NCBI GenBank assembly: GCA_032433765.1 | Contig: JAVIAB010000051.1 | Coordinates: 150,523,276 to 150,587,275, forward strand | DNA length: 64,000 nucleotides | Direction: 5' to 3' | From: Megaustenia siamemsis | Lineage: Eukaryota > Mollusca > Gastropoda > Stylommatophora > Ariophantidae | Shown: positions 10,701 to 22,065 of the stretch, piece by piece | Layout of the letters: every line of letters starts with the position of its first letter | How positions within the stretch are numbered: position 1 is the first letter of the stretch | Translations under genes and position numbers: made by a program | Notes under the pieces: model-generated | The model's input: the letters and a program-made list of their open reading frames with translations, nothing else | Database searches by the model: none | What the model was told of the DNA's origin: nothing

Positions 10701-11659
10701 ATATTTCTACTAATACTATTTAAATTAATATAAATTAATATAAATTAATAAGAAATAGATATTGCGAAAACCATCCCGCTAATTAAAAAAGCAATAGAGA
10801 ATCTCGAGAAGTTCCGAAATAGAATGTATGTGAGAAAATGTATTTTTGAGAAGAAATGCATTCTTGCTGTAAAGTAAAGCAGGAATTTAAATTAAAGTTT
10901 TAAAGGACATATCCGCGCTATTTTAACAAACTGTAAGAGGAGAGATTTGCCGAGTAGGAGATGAGAGTCCGAATAAATATTTTTATTTTCACGTAATAAA
11001 TTAGTTTGAATGATTTCGTGTTTTAACGTAGGCTTCTCGAGATATTGAAGTCTGAAAGTGGCAGGAGCTTGTCAAATTATCGGATAACTTTATGAATAAT
11101 CTCAAAGAAATGTTGGCAAGTGCACTTCTGACATCGTGGACAATTCCTATCTCGATTTGAATTCATGCAATGATGTCTTGTATGTGTGGTTACTGAAAAA
11201 TGTAGAATTTGATAAAGTCTTGCTCATCGAACACTGATTAAAAAGCATTTGATAACAGAATCACATTTAGACAGATCCTAAGTGATGTCGTAAAACTTGT
11301 AGTGTATTCATTATTATTATAATAAGCTCAATCTAATTAAATTATTTGTCACTAAAGAGCTGGAGCAAGAACACTTTAGAGATTTTAGTGTCTTATCTAT
11401 TGAATGCAAAGCGGCATGCATGGTTGGAATAAAAAATATATTTCCAGCTTTGAGAAGCAAAATATGACAATGGATGTCATGAAGAAGGCAATATTTCAAA
11501 ATGAATGTTCTATTTTAGATTACATTTAGTGTTCTCTTCAACCCTACGTCCTGAAATCATTATGGCTTTTCTAGTTGATTGGCTTCTGGCTTTTCTTTAA
11601 AATGCCGTTCTCCAAATCAGGTGGATAAGGTAGCATCAAAAATGTTTCTATGCATCGAG
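10701..11659. other. No recognisable feature
   Basis: AT-rich DNA of nearly 1 kb. It contains a short taaattaata direct repeat near 10720-10750 and nothing else that I can support. Confidence 0.4.
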
Positions 11660-13245
11660 GGTGAAACAGAGAGTTGTGACATAAACATCGGTCACTAAAT
11701 ATTTGACCCTTATTCCACAGCCCAACAGAGATTTGTGGCATGAACATAAGTCACTAGACATTTGATCCTTATTGCACAACCCAACAAACAGAGATTTGTG
11801 GCATAAACATAAGTCACTAGACGTTTGATCCTTATTGCACAACCCAACAGAGACTTGTGGCATGAACATAAGTCACTAGACATTTGATCCTTATTGCACA
11901 ACCCAACAGAGACTTGTGGCATGAACATAAGTCACTAGACATTTGATCCTTATTGCACAACCCAACAGAGATTTGTGGCATGAACATAAGTCACTAGACA
12001 TTTGATCCTTATTGCACAACCCAACAGAGATTTGTGGCATGAACATAAGTCACTAGACATTTGATCCTTATTGCACAGCCCAACAGAGACTTGTGGCATG
12101 AACATAAGTCACTAGACATTTGATCCTTATTGCACAGCCCAACAGAGACTTGTGGCATGAACATAAGTCACTAGACATTTGATCCTTATTGCACAACCCA
12201 ACAAACAGAGACTTGTGGCATGAACATAAGTCACTAGACATTTGATCCTTATTGCACAGCCCAACAGAGACTTGTGGCATGAACATAAGTCACTAGACAT
12301 TTGATCCTTATTGCACAACCCAACAAACAGAGACTTGTGGTATGAACATAAGTCACTAGACATTTGATCCTTATTGCACAACCCAACAAACAAAGACTTG
12401 TGGCATGAACATAAGTCACTAATTTGATCCTTATTGCACAACCCAACAAACAGAGACTTGTGGCATGAACATAAGTCACTAGACATTTGACCCTTATTGC
12501 ACAACCCAACAAACAGAGACTTGTGGCATGAACATAAGTCACTAGACATTTGATCCTTATTGCACAACCCAACAAACAGAGATTTGTGGCATAAACATAA
12601 GTCACTAGACATTTGACCCTTATTGCACAGCCCAACAAACATAGATTTGTGACATGAACATAAGTCACTAGACATTTGATCCTTATTGCACAACCCAACA
12701 AACAGAGATTTGTGACATGAACATAAGTCACTAGACATTTGACCCTTATTGCACAGCCCAACAAACAGACATTTGTCACATGAACATAAGTCACTTGACA
12801 TTTTATCCTTATTGCACAACCCAACAAACAGAGATTTGTGACATGAACATAAGTCACTAGACATTTGATCCTTATTGCACAACCCAACAGAGAGTTGTGA
12901 CATGAACATAAGTCACTAGACATTTGACCCTTATTGCACAGCCCAACAAACAGAGAGTTGTGACATGAACATAAGTCACTAGACATTTGACCCTTATTGC
13001 ACAGCCCAACAAACAGAGAGTTGTGGCATGAACATAAGGCACTAGACATTTGACCCTTATTGCACAGCCCAACAGAGAGTTGTGACATGAACATAAGGCA
13101 CTAGACATTTGGCCCTCATTGCACAACCCAACAAACAGAGAGTTGTGACATTAACGTCAATATTTGACTTTAGTGCACAGTCCATTAGAGAGTTGTGACA
13201 TGAACATCAGTCACTTGACTTTTGACCCTTATTGCACAGCCGGAC
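11660..13245. repeat. Minisatellite, 59/63-bp unit, about 26 copies
   Basis: The unit reads gtcactagacatttgatcct, then tattgcacaacccaaca, then optionally aaca, then gagacttgtggcatgaacat and aa. Units with the four extra bases are 63 bp and the others 59 bp. The left part of the array is mainly 59-bp units and the middle mainly 63-bp units. Because 63 is a multiple of three, minus-strand frames stay open for up to 281 codons. I do not treat these as genes. Confidence 0.95.
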
Positions 13246-13334
13246 AAACCCCAGACTAATAATCGATGATGTACTTAAAGTTTTGTTTCAAACATTATTT
13301 TCCCAACGAATCTGTTCCAAAATATGGTTAAATC

Positions 13335-13697
13335 TGAGACAGTTGTTTTAGTATTAATTTAAAACTGAGACAGTTGTGTTGGTAATAATTTAAACCTGAG
13401 ATAGTTGTGTTAGTATTAATTTAAAACTGAGACAGTTGTGTTAGTATTAATTTAAAACTGAGACAGTTGTGTTAGTATTAATTTAAAACTGAGACAGTTG
13501 TGTTAGTATTAATTTAAAACTGAGACAGTAGTGTTAGTATTAATTTAAAACTGAGACAGTTGTGTTAGTATTAATTTAAAACTGAGACAGTTGTGTTAGT
13601 ATTAATTTAAAACTGAGACAGTTGTGTTAGTATTAATTTAAAACTGTGACAGTTGTGTTAGTATTAATTTAAAACTGAGACAGTTGTGTTAGTTCGA
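13335..13697. repeat. Minisatellite, 31-bp unit, about 12 copies
   Basis: The unit is gttagtattaatttaaaact plus gagacagttgt. The first two or three units are diverged and the later ones nearly identical. Confidence 0.95.
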
Positions 13698-14639
13698 CTA
13701 GAAGTACTGCACACAATAAGTGTAGTTATGTTATGGAGAATATAATGTGAGCCGTAGAGATCAATACAGCAGGAGGTCGACGCCTGGGAGTGAAGACCCA
13801 GACAGGCCCACCGCCCCTAAAGTGTTAAGAAGCTAAAGGGCCGAAACACTAGCTCGACGGTGTTATCTTCTGATGATCAGATTGCATCCTACTGCGAAGT
13901 TCTGTATAAAGACTTTTCTATTTTAAAGACATGACAATGTAATGTTTAAATATATAACACTTTGTATTTGGTTGAGTATCTTTCAGTGATAAATATCGAG
14001 CTTACATAATTAAATTAATTACAATAATGTCGATAACTCCACAATTAGGTCTGAGTTAAATTACTGTGGAAATCCTTTATCTAACATTTCATTGTTGCAA
14101 AGGAGAAGTCAACAGCAAAATTAGACGATAACATACGAGTAGGACAAGTTTCACATCTTTGACGTTACACGAACGAGAACTTCAAGTTGGTCTATGGTAA
14201 TGGATTCAGTAATTGTTTGGAATTATAATCTAGACGTAGGATTACAGGACAAGTCCAGAGGTCCACAATTTCTGTGTCTTACTCCTGGCACTTCCGACAC
14301 CAGCCTCGTTGTACGCAAGTGATTGTTTCCTGTGCCAGGAGGTAGTGTAAGGGGAGATAAGTCTTTCTTGTAGGCGGTAACTAAAATGTTAAGTTGAAAT
14401 GTCAAGGGACCAAACTACAAGAAAATATACTACTAATTTATATATACTTATACATTTATACTTATACCACTAATTCCGGTAATACATTTATTTGCCATTG
14501 TTCGATTTTGTGCAATTAGCCTAGTTTTAACTATAGCTCGTTTCAAATTTATTTGTTTTCCCTCGTATTTTTGGTGTATGAACATGGGCGTGTTTATCGC
14601 TCTTCTGTTTGTTTTTGGTCTTTTCTTTGTTTGTGTTTT
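13698..14639. other. No strong feature; one element X-like hairpin
   Basis: Near 13830 the string agggccgaaacactagctcg resembles the hairpin part of element X, with no other similarity to it. The rest of this stretch is AT-rich and unassigned. Confidence 0.35.
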
Positions 14640-14765
14640 TCAGTTCTATTTAAACCCGTTCAAGTGTCGAGGGAGGTACCAAGTTCTGGTTGTTGCCCTT
14701 TTGCCAGCCTCAAGCATTGTCAACGGATGTTGTTGTAGCGTTTCTTGGATGTAGACATGTTTCTG
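14640..14765 (-). mobile_element. LINE family R-E, 3'-end fragment
   Basis: The stretch aagtgtcgagggaggtacca, then gttctggttgttgccctttt, then atgttgttgtagcgtttc matches 39725-39825 in order and spacing. The latter is attached to recognisable minus-strand LINE coding sequence. Confidence 0.6.
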
Positions 14766-14824
14766 TGCAACATATGGAAATCCAAAGAAATTAGGTTACA
14801 CAAATTGAAATGAAATTTTCAAAT

Positions 14825-15270
14825 CCAATGTTAAGTCACTATTATTATATGGCTTTGAAACATGAGAACAACAAAAATGTCAATCATGAAGATACAGACT
14901 TTCATTAATGGATGCTTACGCAGAATAAAAGGATGAAAATGGCCGGACAAAATCACTAACATAGAATTATGGAAATGTACCAGTCAAATACCATTGGATA
15001 AAGAGATATAGCGAACACGATGGCGCTGTATAGGACAAACACTGAGGAAGTCAACTGAGAGTATTACATAACAGGCTCTTTTTTTTTGAAACCCCCAAGG
15101 AAAAAGACAAAGAGGAAGACCGAGATATTCTTGGAGAAGACAGAGGACGCAGAGATGAAGATGATTGGGAAGATATGGAATGATTTTAAAAGAATGGCAA
15201 GAAACAGAAAGGCTTAGAAAATGTTTGTTGGAGACATATGATCCATAGGGAGCTGAAAAGGTAGAAGAAG
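14825..15270 (+). mobile_element. LINE family R-A, second copy
   Basis: A decayed ORF2 end. LLLYGFET lies near its start, corresponding to the conserved LYGxET segment after the reverse transcriptase. The R-A end follows: HRKSTESITxQA-like sequence, GKRQRGRPRYSW, then WNDFKRMARNRKA. Several stops are present. Confidence 0.75.
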
Positions 15271-15849
15271 AATAAGAAGACATGTTTGGTAGGTAGATAA
15301 AAATCTAGGTAGATAGATAAGTATGTAGGTAGACTGGTTTATGTTGTTTATAAAATATTTAGGTGGATACGCAAGTAGGTAGATTAAAGGTCTGTTTAAT
15401 GATTTGGCAAAAAAGATTGTTTTCTTAAATTAATTACGTAAAATACAAATAATTAACAGAACGACAAGAAAGTATGAAGAGTTGACCAATAATTACATCG
15501 TCAAGCAAACTATGGGAAATTAAGCTGTAACAGAAAACTGGCAACAAAACAAACTGATATAACTGGAGATAGCTTCAACTAGATTTAGTTGAGGTACACT
15601 TGTCTACTACTCAACTCAATTGCTTTCTTTTCGATATGAACGAAAAGTGTCTTTGAACCGAAGCAGATTTAATCTCTGTGACTTGGGCCTACAGTAAGGT
15701 CTCATTTGTCAAGTTAGAATTTGTCATCACGTGGGTTTAGACCGGCTGGTCCTCGAAGTTTGCTAGTCCCACTGACCTGACTGGACCCAGACAAAGTGAA
15801 GTGTCTGTGAGTCCACTTGTGAAGAATGTGGAAATACCGAGGCTATTTT
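15271..15849. other. Degenerate GATA/GGTA-type simple repeat, otherwise unassigned
   Basis: Bases 15285-15390 are a decayed mixture of aggtagat and agataag words. The remainder shows no recognisable feature. Confidence 0.45.
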
Positions 15850-15850
15850 G

Positions 15851-15918
<68 letters not shown>
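15850..15918. repeat. (CA)n microsatellite
   Basis: About 34 uninterrupted ac dinucleotides. Confidence 0.99.
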
Positions 15919-15920
<2 letters not shown>

Positions 15921-16070
15921 CATAACAACGCAATCATGTGTAAAGTATCAAATCTACAACCAAAGAGAAATCCAATTAATTGTAACAATAGCAATGAATA
16001 TAATGATAAACATGAACAAGGAAACATAACAACAGTAGCACACAATTATTTGAGATGTAGGATGTATTAC

Positions 16071-16350
16071 ACATCATCATCAAGTACCGGGCCTACTGGC
16101 GTAGGTTATCATGTCTCTCCACAACTTTCGATCTCGACAGTTATTTATCATTTCTGATGTTGACCTTCTGCCAAGCCATTCTCTTAAGCTGTCTGGTATT
16201 GTTTCTCTTTGTTTCCCTCTATCTCTTCGTCCCTCAATTTTCCCATTAAAATATAATCCAATTGTTCTCTTCTCATTACATGGCCAAAAAATGATGATTG
16301 TTTCTTCCTAATATTGGAAATTATCTCTCTTTTTACTTTGACCTCTCTCA
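16071..16350 (-). mobile_element. LINE family R-C, 3' end, left arm of inverted duplication
   Basis: The reverse complement of 17030-17327 with scattered substitutions. On the minus strand it encodes a decayed R-C C-terminus and ends in the GAT-rich tail at 16071. It abuts LINE R-B sequence at about 16350, at the same junction as in the right arm. Confidence 0.85.
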
Positions 16351-16845
16351 GAAGAACATGAACAACATACTAACATCAAAACAAATAACACCAGGGCTAA
16401 AACTAAGAATAGCAAAATGTTACATCTTCTCAATATTCCTATATGGTGCAGAAACATGGACATTAGACAAGAAAACAGAACAGAGAATTGAAGCCTTTGA
16501 AATGTGGATATATAGAAAAATAGGTAGAATTGGATGATAGGAAAAGAAAACAAACAATGAAGACTTAAAACAACTAAAAATGAAAAGAGAACTACTAAGC
16601 ACAATTCAAACAAGACAAATGCGATTTTTAGGCCATGTAAAAAGACATAACAGCCTACTAAAAGTAATTCTGGAAGGGAAAATACAAGATAAAAGAGGCA
16701 GAGGCAGACCAAGACTAACATGGACGAGTAACATTAAAAGATGGACAAATCAGCCTATGACAACCTGCACCACCAAAGCAAGTGTCAGAGTAGAATGGCG
16801 CTCCATGGTAGCTAACCTTCGTTGCGGAGACGGCAATCGATGATC
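16351..16845 (+). mobile_element. LINE family R-B, 3' part
   Basis: The frame reads NILTSKQITPGLKLRIAKCY, then FLYGAETWTLDKKTEQRIEA, then FEMWIYRKIGRIG, and after a break RQMRFLGHVKRHNSLLKVIL, GKIQDKRGRGRPRLTW, NIKRW and MVANLRCGDG. These are the post-RT and C-terminal segments of a LINE ORF2. It carries at least one stop (about 16537) and a missing stretch near the end. The 3' end is retained. Confidence 0.9.
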
Positions 16846-16848
16846 TTC

Positions 16849-17028
16849 CATCCAATTCTACCTATTTTTCTATATATCCACATTTCAAAGGCTTCAATTC
16901 TCTGTTCTGTTTTCTTGTCTAATGTCAATGTTTCTGCACCATATTGGAATATTGAGAAGATGTAACATTTTGCTATTCTTAGTTTTAGCCCTGGTGTTAT
17001 TTGTTTTGATGTTAGTATGTTCTTCATG
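16849..17028 (-). mobile_element. LINE family R-B, interrupted copy, downstream part
   Basis: The minus strand reads KNILTSKQITPGLKLRIAKC, then FQYGAETLTLDKKTEQRIEA and FEMWIYRKIGRIGWK. The copy continues, beyond an inserted R-C element, at 17336-17540. The insertion is bounded by the 7-bp direct repeat cttcatg at 17022-17028 and 17329-17335. Confidence 0.9.
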
Positions 17029-17328
17029 TTCTTCTGAGAGAGGTCAAAGCAAAAAGAGAGCTAATTTCCAATATTAGGAAGAAACAATCATCATTTTTTG
17101 GCCATGTAATGAGAAGAGAACAACTGGAATATATTGTAACAACTGGAAAAATTGAGGAAGGAAGAGATAGAAGGAAGCAAAGAGAAAAAATAACAGACAG
17201 CTTAAGAGAATGGCTTGGCAGAAGGTCAACAACAGAAATTATAAATAGCTGCCGAGATCGAAAGTTGTGGAGAGACATGATCACCTACGCCAGTAGGCCC
17301 GGTACTTGATGATGATGATGATGATGTG
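17029..17328 (+). mobile_element. LINE family R-C inserted into R-B
   Basis: The open frame 17109-17309 encodes RREQLEYIVTTGKIEEGRDR, then RKQREKITDSLREWLGRRST, then SCRDRKLWRDMI, followed by the (GAT)n tail. This is the R-C C-terminus. It is 5' truncated, and the cttcatg repeat on each side is a probable TSD inside R-B. Confidence 0.88.
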
Positions 17329-17335
17329 CTTCATG

Positions 17336-17540
17336 ATATTAAAATTACTTTTTTGCCATTCCTATTCGTTTGTTTATTTCAATTTTACATTTTCCATAAT
17401 TTGTTATAGTATGTCCAAGGTGGTTGCTCTGAACTGTCTCCGGGTCTATTCCTACAATTTTGATATCCACTTGTGGGTTTTGAGTATTTTCTTTGTTTAT
17501 GAACATAGTTTAGTCTTTTTGATATTCATATCTAGTCCAT
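17336..17540 (-). mobile_element. LINE family R-B, interrupted copy, upstream part
   Basis: The minus strand encodes the stretch just upstream of KNILTSKQ: the region corresponding to KENTQNPQV, IKI, GID, LGHTIT, GKCKIEINKRIGMAKSNFN and MK. It matches the plus-strand R-B copy at 37318-37530 collinearly. Confidence 0.82.
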
Positions 17541-17541
17541 G

Positions 17542-17543
<2 letters not shown>

Positions 17544-17608
<65 letters not shown>
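17544..17608. repeat. (AT)n microsatellite
   Basis: About 32 uninterrupted at dinucleotides. It occupies the place that holds a GT run in the element X copies at 2484 and 8520. Confidence 0.98.
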
Positions 17609-17612
<4 letters not shown>

Positions 17613-17785
17613 GTTTTTTTGTTGTTGTTCCAGCTGAAAGCATTTTTGGCCGAAACGTCGTTCCATTTTTGTTTTGTTTTTCATCTACGTAAAACTGTTA
17701 CCATACCACTTTTTCCTTTTTTAAACAAATGTTCATTAATGCCATCAGCTTTACAGCAGCTTCGCATTTCTACGCGTCTTGAAGC
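17609..17785 (+). mobile_element. Dispersed element X, diverged copy
   Basis: It shares, in order, ttggccgaaacgtcgtt, a ctacgtaaaactgttaccat region and catcagctttacagcagctt followed by cgcattt. It is diverged from the copies at 2385 and 8430. Confidence 0.65.
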
Positions 17786-17924
17786 ATCTTGATGCCTTTA
17801 CCTTTTAGCTTCTCAACAAAATAAGAAACGATTGACTCATCGGAATAATAACGTTCTGGTCTTTTACGTCGCTTCATTCTCAGCCTTTGCAGAACGTTAT
17901 TATAAGACTTCATTACTTGAACTG

Positions 17925-18165
17925 CACCAAGCGAGGCAAAGCTGCTAATATGTTATGTACAGACTTGAAGGGTCAGGGATTAAGTCCAAAGTGCGGGGTT
18001 TTTTTTTTCTCTCTCGGACCAGCACGGCTGCTGAGTTCACTCAGCCGTTGAAGATCTACCACATTTTTAAAATGGGAAAGCAGGCGGCCTTGCGTTATAC
18101 CTACCACATCACTATAAATACTCACCGATGATCATTAAATATATAGACACCGATATTCTTTCTTT
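17925..18165 (+). mobile_element. Degenerate tRNA-derived SINE
   Basis: A weak B-box-like string (gggattaagtccaaa) is followed by a T run, tgagttcactcagccgttg and gcaggcggccttgcgttata, then cctaccacatcac. The body words resemble the central part of SINE families A and B (cacccagcc, cgtaataccgaccaca). A TTTC tail follows at about 18160. Confidence 0.5.
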
Positions 18166-18174
18166 CTTTCTGTC

Positions 18175-18310
18175 GTTCACCCGATGACTACTAGAGGAAT
18201 TGACTGTCCTCTTCATCATCTGTCTTTAGAAGGACGTTAAGTGGGCGTTGTTGCGTTGTCTTGTTGTTTATTTGCACCTTTCGGCCCAACACGTCCGACT
18301 TCGTTATGAT
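18175..18310 (+). mobile_element. Dispersed element Y, copy 2
   Basis: It shares cacccgatgactac, ggacgttaagtgggcgttgt and ttcggcccaacacgtccgac with the copy at 7190-7335. Confidence 0.55.
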
Positions 18311-19084
18311 GACGGCCTACACTACGCCCTGGACGTATCTATCTAAACTGTGAAGTATGAAAGTAGTTCCGGTGTTAATAATCCTCCGCATGCATTAACA
18401 GCACTAACAGCCATTACACGATCCTGAGAGAGGCTATTTTCAGTCAGCAATTATCCAATATTACTCCATCGTGACCTGCAGTTTCACATTAAAATAATAA
18501 TAATAATAATAATCTGTGTTGCAATATATTATTTTGAATTCCTGTTTGACAAAAAAATGGCAAGATTACTTTAAATTATGTACAATCAAATTATTTCGTT
18601 GAAATATTTGTTTCCTTTTTGCAAGTATAGATCTTGAAGAGTGAACAAACGTGTACACAAATACTACGCTGAGAAATCACAATAACATAAAACAAAAAAG
18701 AACACAAATGACAACTAGAAACAAGAGTAGAACCACTTTATGTCAGACCCATGTCTGCAGGCTTGGGCAATCACGGACATTCATAATTTACCACATTTCA
18801 AATTTTGAAATTGTCTGCTATTTTATTTATTCCAAGACGTGACATTGGAATATGAATTTCGTCGTCCTCGCAAATGTCAATATTCTTCTCTTGTTTTCTC
18901 TACTTTCATCATAAATGTTTACATCAGATTGTTCTTTGCCAACATCAATCGCTCTGTAAAGTAATATTCCATTTCGTCTTCATCTTATTCGTTGTACGTC
19001 TTTATTGTCTCATTCTGGTGTTTGTGAGATTGTTTCAGGACATTTTTCTATTTCTTCATCTTTTCGTTTCTCATCTTTGACAAT
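18311..19084. other. No recognisable feature apart from (AAT)7
   Basis: An AAT microsatellite lies at about 18494-18513. The remainder is AT-rich and unassigned. Confidence 0.4.
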
Positions 19085-19300
19085 TTAAAAAAAAAAAAAA
19101 TTAAAAAGTGGTATGGTACCAACTTTACGTAAAGCTGTTCTCATACCACTTTTTTCTTTTTTCTTTAAAAAAAAATTGTCATTGTCATCAGCTTTACAGC
19201 AGCTTCGCCTCTCAATGCATTTTGATGCTTCTTGATGCTTCTTGATACTTCTTGATGCTTCTTGATACTTCTTGATACTTCTTGATGTTTCGTTAACAAA
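19085..19300 (+). mobile_element. Element X fragment with 10-bp tandem repeat
   Basis: A short inverted repeat (aagtggtatgg against cataccactt, 19109-19152) is followed by atcagctttacagcagcttc, the element X end motif. Bases 19223-19290 then form about seven copies of a 10-bp unit, tgatgcttct or tgatacttct. Confidence 0.6.
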
Positions 19301-19537
19301 AGCCATTTTACGATAGCGGCTTCTTAGACTTTCTATAAACTGCATCCTTCTTAATAGTATATTGTAAATAAAGAAACGTATACTGTTGACGTATGGGACT
19401 GTTCTGTCATTATTCACTATTATTATTATTATTTTTCCCCGCGCATCGTGTCAAAGTTCATAACTTATGTGGATACGCGTAGGAAATAGCTGTTCTAAAA
19501 TGCGTATTTTCCGACGATTATTACATCTCTTTCTCAT
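19301..19537. other. No recognisable feature
   Basis: AT-rich sequence with a short TTA run at 19415-19433. Confidence 0.35.
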
Positions 19538-19625
19538 TCGTTAATAAAAGAGCGTTAATTATGCGTAGATGCGGTGTGATATTTGCGCATCTTCGGTTCA
19601 ACACGCATGACTTCAGAATATAGGA
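19538..19625 (+). mobile_element. Dispersed element Y, short fragment
   Basis: It shares the end motif cttcggttcaacacgcatga plus cttc with the two longer Y copies, with substitutions. Confidence 0.35.
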
Positions 19626-19654
19626 TACTTCGTGACCTTCTTTCTTCAATCCCT

Positions 19655-20750
19655 CTTCGCCTACTAGCTTGACATGCTTTCTTGACCTACTTACATAAAC
19701 TTGACCGACTAGCTTTATGTGCTCACTTGACCTAATAGCTTCACCTACTAGTTTGACATGCTCGCTTGACCTACTAGCTTGACATGCTTTCTTGACCTAC
19801 TTACATAAACTTGACCGACTAGCTTAATGTGCTCACTTGACCTAATAGCTTCACCTACTAGTTTGACATGCTCGCTTGACCTACTAGCTTGACGTGCTCA
19901 CTTGACCTACTAGCTTGTCGGTCTCGCTTGACGACTTCGCTCGACCTACTAGCTTGACATGCTCGCTTGACCTACAAGCTTGACGTGCTCGCTAGACCTC
20001 GCTTGATCTACTTGCATAACTTACCCGCATAACCTACTACATTGACGTACTCACTTGATCTAGTAGCTTGACGTTCTCGCTTGACCTGGTAGCTTGACCT
20101 ATTAGTTTGACGTGCTCACTTGACCTGGTAGCTTGACGTTCTCGCTTGACCTATTAGCTTGACGTTCTCGCTTGACCTAGTAGCTTGACTTACTTTCATG
20201 GCCTATTCGCTTGACCTACTAGCTTCACGTGCTCTCTTGAGCAACTCAAATGATGTGCTCGCATGACCTACTAGCTTCACGTGCTCTCTTGAGCAACTCA
20301 AATGATGTGCTCGCATGACCTACTAGCTTCACGTGCTCTCTTGACCAACTCAAATGATTTGTTCGCATGACCTACTAGCTTCCCGTGCTCTCTTGACCAA
20401 CTCAAATGATGTGTTCGCATGACCTACTAGCTTCACGTGCTCTCTTGACCAACTCAAATGATGTGTTCGCATGACCTACTAGCTTCCCGTGCTCTCTTGA
20501 CCAACTCAAATGATGTGTTCGCATGACCTACTAGCTTCCCGTGCTCTCTTGACCAACTCAAATGATGTGTTCGCATGACCTACTAGCTTCCCGTGCTCTC
20601 TTGACCAACTCAAATGATGTGTTCGCATGACCTACTAGCTTCCCGTGCTCTCTTGACCAACTCAAATGATGTGTTCGCATGACCTACTAGCTTCCCGTGC
20701 TCTCTTGACCAACTCAAATGATGTGTTCGCATGACCTACTCACATAAATT
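19655..20750. repeat. Complex minisatellite ending in a 52-bp array
   Basis: The whole block is built from words such as cttgacctactagcttgacg. The left part contains a roughly 110-bp duplication (starts near 19668 and 19780) and irregular copies. The right part (20230-20745) is a regular array of about 10 units of 52 bp, beginning gcatgacctactagcttccc. The right side looks homogenised and the left side decayed. Confidence 0.92.
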
Positions 20751-21559
20751 GACTAGTTCATATGTCTTCAATCCCACCGTTTGAATGATGTAATTGGTCA
20801 TCTCTTAATTGTTACAGCTACCACAAACTATTAGATATAAATCATTGAATTCTTCCAGCCCAAGCGCTGTCAGATTATTTTCTCTATTTTCCTTTGTATT
20901 TCTGAATCCTTTAATCTGATCTTATTTATTTCAGTTAAATATAATCGAGAATATATTTATTGTTTTAACGGTGTTCTTTGATGTTGCAACATCTGGAACT
21001 ATTTCTAACCAAAGTACGCACCATTTTGTTTGCAACTAAAATATTGAAATAATTCATTTAAACTGTGCTACAGATGATGCCCATGCCATGAAAGAGAAAT
21101 TAACAATCCGTTGTTCAGAGCTCATAAATAAAGTGAGATTGCAAAAGAATGTTCGCTAATAGTGGATGATGATTTTCTTTGAAATGTTACAACATTTTAC
21201 AGCAATTGCGGGTTTTTTTTTTTCTTTTCAGAGAGCAGGAGTGAAGAAATCCAAAATTCTAATTGCAACATTTAATCATCCTTTTGCTGTAAAGAAATAT
21301 TTTATTCAGTTTTTATTATGTGTTGTTGTTAATAATCATTTCGACACAAACATATTTATAAGAATATTGTCAGAAGGGAAAAACGCACGACATTAAACAG
21401 GAATTAACGGTCAGGTTGAAGAGTGTTTCCAACACTGGAGAGTCGGAAACTAGTGAGATCGTTTGCTACATAAAACACCGAGAGTAAACGCGGCTTTTAT
21501 TATTTATGGTGATATGACAATAGCAGCATTGCAATGGTTTTATTCAACACAATTTTATT
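20751..21559. other. No recognisable feature
   Basis: AT-rich DNA. The 76-codon frame at 21166-21396 has no recognisable domain. Confidence 0.4.
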
Positions 21560-21640
21560 GTGTCATTCTCTCTTCCTCCCTTACTCTTTCTTCCTCCCTT
21601 ACTCTTTCTTCCTTCCTTTCACACTCTCGATCTCTTTATC
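21560..21640. repeat. Short CT-rich tandem repeat
   Basis: About four copies of an 18-bp unit of the form cttcctcccttactcttt, decaying into CT-rich sequence. Confidence 0.75.
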
Positions 21641-21674
21641 GTAGTCATTTCACTCTTTAATATATTACTTGTAT

Positions 21675-22040
21675 CTTTACTCAGAATCTTTGAGAGATTT
21701 CTCAGAAGAATGTTAAAAGTTCCCTGGACAGCTAAAAAGACGGATGAGAAAGTTCTCAAAGAGGCCAACACAAAAAGGGAGCTCTTAAAAAACACCAGAA
21801 AGAAGCAATCAACATTTTTGGGCACATCATGAGAAGAGGGAAGTTGGAATACTTGGTTACAACTGGCAAAATAAAAGGAAAGAGAGATCGCGGACGACAA
21901 AGAGAGAAAATACTGGATAGCTTGGTGTCATGACATGGAAAACAGTCAACAACAGAACTCATACGATGCACTGTGGATAGAAGATTGTGGAAGGACATGA
22001 TCACCTACGTCAACCGGTACGGTACATGATGAAGATGAGT
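21675..22040 (+). mobile_element. LINE family R-C, longer 3' copy
   Basis: The frame encodes ERFLRRMLKVPWTAKKTDEK, then LKEANTKRELLKNTRKKQST, and after a one-base shift HIMRRGKLEYLVTTGKIKGK, RDRGRQREKILDSLVS, then a stop where Trp is expected, then STTELIRCTVDRRLWKDMIT and a GAT-type tail. It is the C-terminal part of a LINE ORF2, disabled by one shift and one stop. Confidence 0.88.
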
Positions 22041-22065
22041 ATCTTTATTTCTGCCTAATTTTGAC

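Noticed and set aside
12127..13094. Cys-rich minus-strand frames of 260 and 281 codons
   Set aside because: They follow the 63-bp unit exactly and shift frame at each 59-bp unit. The apparent Cys pattern is a by-product of the repeat, not a secreted Cys-rich peptide.
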